Below are positions 59,701 to 64,000 of a DNA stretch of 64,000 nt, in pieces. A program made the translations under genes and the position numbers. The notes under the pieces were generated by a model. It had not been told where the DNA came from, made no database searches, and saw nothing but the letters and a program-made list of their open reading frames with translations. This stretch comes from Aphidius gifuensis. Lineage: Eukaryota > Arthropoda > Insecta > Hymenoptera > Braconidae. Numbering within the stretch: the first letter of the stretch is position 1; the number at the start of each line of letters is the position of its first letter. The stretch is taken from NCBI RefSeq assembly GCF_014905175.1, contig NC_057789.1:8246001-8310000 (forward strand), given 5' to 3'.

Positions 59701-62700
59701 GGTGTTGTTGGTGGTGTATAATTATCTGATGACATACTTTCACGTGCAATTCTACGTTTTTTTGGTGGTGCTGCAACAATTTCACATGGTGGACTTTCTG
59801 GTCTACTATTTGGTGATTCACATTCTTCTGAAATAGCTTGTCTTAACCATCTTTTTTTAGCTGAACCAGATGATAATTGTCCTTGTATTGTGTTTAATAA
59901 TGGTGCATTTGTTTGTTTTCTTTGTGGTGATGATGATGATGATGAATCACATATACCAGATACTGAATTTGCTGCTTGTACAAGTGTTGCTAAACTTTTA
60001 GCAGCATAATTTTGTTGTTGATTAATATAATCATTTGTTTTATTATTATCAATATTATAATTAAAATTATTTGGTGATAACATTGATGCTGTTACAATTG
60101 TATTATGTGAATTTATTTGTTGTTGTTGTTGTTGTTGTGGTTCTGGTGATTTTCTTAACCATTCATTCATCAATACTTTTTTAGTTTTTGGAAATTTAAA
60201 ACCAGGTGCTAATGGACCAACAGCAGCAGCAACAAGTAAACATGCTGATGATAATGGCGTTGATGGAGTTGAACTTTGTGAACTACTACTACTTGCACCA
60301 CTATCACAAGTTGGACTTTTACATAATGGCGGTGGTGGTGGTGGCAATTGACATGCTGATAAATTATCATTTATATTATTATTATTATTATTAGCATTAC
60401 CACTACTTGCAAGTGCAAGTAAAAGACCAGCAGCTGTTGGTATACTTGAACTATTATTATTATCATTGCAATTATTAATATTAGATGAAGAATAAATATT
60501 ATCATTGTAATTTGATGATGATGTTGTTGTTGATGCTGCTGCTGCTGATGGTGTTGTTGATGATGACGATGATAATGATGATAAAGGCAATACATTTGTT
60601 TGTGATTGTGATTGTTGACGTCGCCTAACAAATGACGATTGTATTGATATATTATCATCATTTGATGATAAATCAGAATCAGCTGAACTTAATCTTGATA
60701 AACGACTATTTGATTGTTTTTGAGAACTTGTACTTGTTGTTCTTGAACGTCCTTTTCTTCTTTTTCTTCTAATTGGTCGTTCAATATTATTATGTTGTTT
60801 TTTATTTTGATAATTTTTCATTGAACTATCACTATTACCACCAGATTCTTTTCTCTGTTTATTTCTTGCTTTAACTTCTTTTTTTCTTTGTGCAGCTTTT
60901 TCCATTTGTGCAAAACTTTTCATTATTGCTTGAATTTTACGATCTTCACGATTTAATTTCTGTTCTTCATTTTTATTTTTAGCCTGTTTTGACTTGACAG
61001 TTGGTGCTGTTGTTTCAGATAATAATTTTGAAGATACTGTTGGTGATATTACTGGTGACACTGCTGCAGTTGTTGTCATTGCTGTTTCGATTTCTGCTAC
61101 TACTGCTGCTGCCGTTGCTAATGTTGTTATTGGTGACGGTTGTCTAGATACCGTCGTTGTTGTTGTTATTGTTGTCATTGTTGTTGGTGGTATTGGTGTT
61201 ATTTTACTTGATGGCTCTTCAACTGGAATTATAACTGATTTTTCTGATGTTGAATTTTTTACAGAAGACATCTCAGATTGTTCAGTTGTTATTTGTGACT
61301 CAATTTTACTATTATCTTTTGTTTTTCGTCGTAATTCATCACGTAATTTTTTTGCTATTGTAACAGCACTTGATTCAATTGCATTTTCAGTTGATAATTT
61401 TTGTGTAACTGTTTGATTATTGGATTGTATGTTTGAAATATTACTCGGACCAGCCGAGGTACTGTCATTATTTTCTTCAGATACTGTGCTTCTTCTACCA
61501 CGACGTCTTCTTTCTCTACCATCAGTTGGATTTTCAGTAGAATTACCATTTGTTGTTGTTGCTGATGCTCCTGTTGTTGTCGTCGTCGTCCCTGTTATTG
61601 TTGATGTTGTATTATTTACTTGACGAGAATTATTACCAACTTGATTAGATGAAGCAATTTTACAAGTTCGTGGATTACCACATGCACAAGCAAATTGTAA
61701 TAATGAATTTGCATTGTTTGGTAATATCATATCATTTTGTTCATGACGAATTGTTATTTCTTCATTTTTATCAATAGTTTGTGTTGTTACAATATAAAGA
61801 TGTATTGTACCTTTTTCAAGACAATGTTTAATTTCAGCATTTGGTGTACAACTTCGTCTTATAAATCTAGCATCATTACCATAAGTTCTAGTATCAACAC
61901 AAATTTCAGGACCATCACGTGGTAAACGATAAAAAAATACAAATGGACCAGGACGTTGAGCAATTTGACGACCTTGATGTGGTGGTTTATATTGTGTACT
62001 TAACATATATTTACCACGTAGCTCTAATACCAATGTATTTGGTGGTAAATATATTGTAGCAAGTAAATATTTAAATACAAGAATATTACTACTATTATTA
62101 TGTTCACTCACACGATATTTATTATTTGTCATTGTATTTGTATTATTATTATTAATAATTGTTTTAAATTCATTATTATATCCACTATTTATTTTAATAC
62201 TTGATACTCTAGCACGTAATTCTGGACTATAATGATTTGTAACAGCATCTTCATATTGTTCAATCCATTTTCTAAGTGGTGTCATACTTGAACCCCATGA
62301 ATCTTGATTATCTTCATCACAATTAACACTTGATCTACGTTTATTTCTTCTTTTTCCTTGAGCACCACTATTACTACTACCACCACTACGTTTTGGTGTT
62401 GTTGTTGTTGCTGATACTGTTGATGCTGGTAATGATGATGCTGCTGGTGCTACTGGAGCTGCTGGTGATGTTGCTGATATTGTTGTCATATCTTTTTTTC
62501 TTGTTGTAGTATTATTATTATTTTGTCGTGAATTTTTATTCAATGTATTTGGATAATTATTATTAACAACACTATTATTTTCATTAATATTATTTAAATT
62601 ATTACTACTATTATTATTGTTGTTGTTTAAACGACGATGTTGTACTGGATCAGATTTTCTTCGTGATACATTTTGTTGTTGTGGACCAGAACGTTTTTTA

Positions 62701-64000
62701 ACACTTGCTGAATTAACTGGTGTTAAATTTGTACCAACATCAGTATCAGCTGAACTTGTTGATGCTGTATCTGATGTTGAATCTGAATTCATTAATTCTT
62801 CACGTTTACGCAATTGTAATGTACGTGCACGTTGATGATCAATTCTACGTGGTTCACATTGTTCACATAAATATTTTTCTGGTATATTTGATCTATCAAT
62901 ACCCATACAATCAACATGTTGCCAAGTAAGACAACGATCACAACTAATCATATAACCATCATCATGTTCAAAACCACAAATACAACGTGTTATACTATCT
63001 TCATCATCACCATCACCTTCACCTTCTGGTGCTGTATCCGTTTCTTCACCTTCTGGTTCAACATCACGTCCTGCATCACTGCTAATAGCACTTGCTGCAT
63101 CATCTTCAATTTTTGCACCATTTGATTTTACTACACCTGAAGAAAATTCAATATTATATTATAGAATAAAATTATTTGTTTTTTTATATTAAATTAAATA
63201 TCTTACCTGAATTATAATTAAATGATTGATGTGAAAATGTTGATGAAGTTGCTCCATTGATTGGCTGTTGTTGATGATGCTGCTGCTGTTGTTGTTGCTG
63301 TTGTTTAACTGGTGATGTTGAAATTGGAGTTTTTGGACGAGGTGCTCCATAGTTATGGTCTTGAAGAACAAACTGGAGACACTACAATTAGACATATTTT
63401 GTTCGTTTTTTTTTTTTTTTCAAAGTTAAACCATGCATTTATTAAAAACACTTGGAATATTATAATCAATGTAGAATAAATATAGAATGAAATTAAAAAT
63501 TAAAAACTTACCTCATGTGGAAGAAGAGCCTTACGAGTTGTATCAGCAAAATTAATTTCTCTTTTAACATCATTATTTTCATTAAATATAATATCTTGTT
63601 TATCTGGTATAATATTAAGTTTTCTTTCAATATTTCTTCGAGTTTCTGGTGACAATGTTACATGAACAAATGGTTTATTTTTATTAGGTAATTGTGATTG
63701 TTGAGGGTTATTATTTTGTATTTTAATATTTTGATTTCTTTGTAGTATATTTGATGAATTTTTATTTTGTTGAATTAAATTTTTAACATTTGTTTTTATC
63801 ATGTGTTCATTACTAGCAACACTTGCTGCAACAGCAAGTGTTTTTAATGGATTCATATCAGTATTTAATGATGTTTTAATACCAGTTATTTTTTTAGATA
63901 TACGTAATGTATTATCTTGTTGTGGTAATGATGATAAAAATGTAATTTTTTGTCCACTTTGTTGTTGTACTTGATAACGTTCTCTTGGAATAATATTATT
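56710..64000 (-). CDS. upSET: PHD-SET chromatin regulator, KMT2E (MLL5)/SETD5 family, UpSET-like (5' end beyond window)
   Basis: Exons on the minus strand: 63512-edge (open to 64000), 63207-63381, 57885-63136 (one 5.25-kb exon), 57423-57723 and 56710-57272, about 2260 codons in the window. The family hallmark DHNYGAPRPKTP lies in exon 63207-63381. A PHD finger spans about 62850-62990 (CICGFEHDDGYMISCDRC, then WQHVDCM and YLCEQC). A SET domain spans about 61690-62100 (LPPNTLVLELRGKYML, then RFIRRSCTPNAEIKHC), with CACG following. The SET pocket has RRSC where active enzymes have NHSC, as in MLL5/SETD5, so methyltransferase activity is doubtful. It more likely acts as a chromatin reader or corepressor scaffold. 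The rest is low complexity (Ser, Thr, Asn, Asp/Glu, Gln). A C-terminal LSITEYRKRKQ block is also family-typical. Confidence 0.92.

Noticed and set aside
1..64000. tRNA, rRNA or CRISPR
   Set aside because: No tRNA-like B-box with cloverleaf, no rRNA similarity and no spaced identical repeats were seen. A CRISPR array is not expected in an insect genome.

Overview
This window reads as nuclear DNA of an insect. It is extremely AT-rich, with long A/T homopolymers, and its genes are split by short GT-AG introns, many of them 60-110 bp. The gene set is typically arthropod: dunce-type PDE4, jumeau-type FoxN, a DUF1397 hemolymph protein and an AKH/ACP-type neuropeptide. The peptide, gene content and compact AT-rich style fit a hymenopteran, perhaps a parasitoid wasp. 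That placement is an inference and is not proven by the window.

Layout. 1-10.6 kb (+): the dunce cAMP phosphodiesterase gene, with a long form from 1108, two in-phase microexons (33 and 21 nt) and an alternative short-form first exon at 6695. 10.6-20.0 kb: the 3' flank of dunce, then a repeat-rich zone. This zone holds several inverted-repeat elements, including a CCCTGGTA/CTCCG family and a 948-bp long-TIR element, and surrounds a small F-box/LRR gene (-). 21.2-24.8 kb (+): a secreted DUF1397 protein and an SLC35E2-like transporter. 25.3-30.1 kb: cystathionine gamma-lyase (-), ATP synthase subunit e (+) and dihydropteridine reductase (-). Each of these head-to-head pairs shares a short intergenic promoter region. 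30.1-33.0 kb (+): exocyst subunit Sec8, divergent from the reductase. 33.8-34.3 kb (+): an AKH/corazonin-related (ACP-like) neuropeptide precursor with a well-placed TATA box. 34.5-37.3 kb (-): MRE11, followed upstream by a partial, broken, intron-containing copy of itself. 40.9-43.3 kb (-): jumeau/FoxN4 and about 6 kb of gene-free upstream DNA that carries four exact TTTCCCGCC (E2F-type) sites. 50.6-53.2 kb (-): aminoacylase-1. 56.7 kb to the right edge (-): a giant PHD-SET protein of the KMT2E/SETD5 (UpSET) family, whose N-terminus runs off the window.

Coding models were joined by hand from splice sites. For every complete gene (dunce long and short, DUF1397, SLC35E2, CTH, ATP5ME, DHPR, Sec8, ACP, MRE11, jumu, ACY1) the summed exon length is a multiple of three and the reading frame stays open across all junctions. 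The genes are mostly unrelated housekeeping, signalling and regulatory functions, not a pathway cluster. The observations most worth following are the dunce microexons and cAMP-responsive-looking short promoter, the E2F-site cluster at jumeau with a single E2F site at MRE11, the MRE11 partial duplication, the ACP-type neuropeptide, and the foldback repeat families around the F-box gene.
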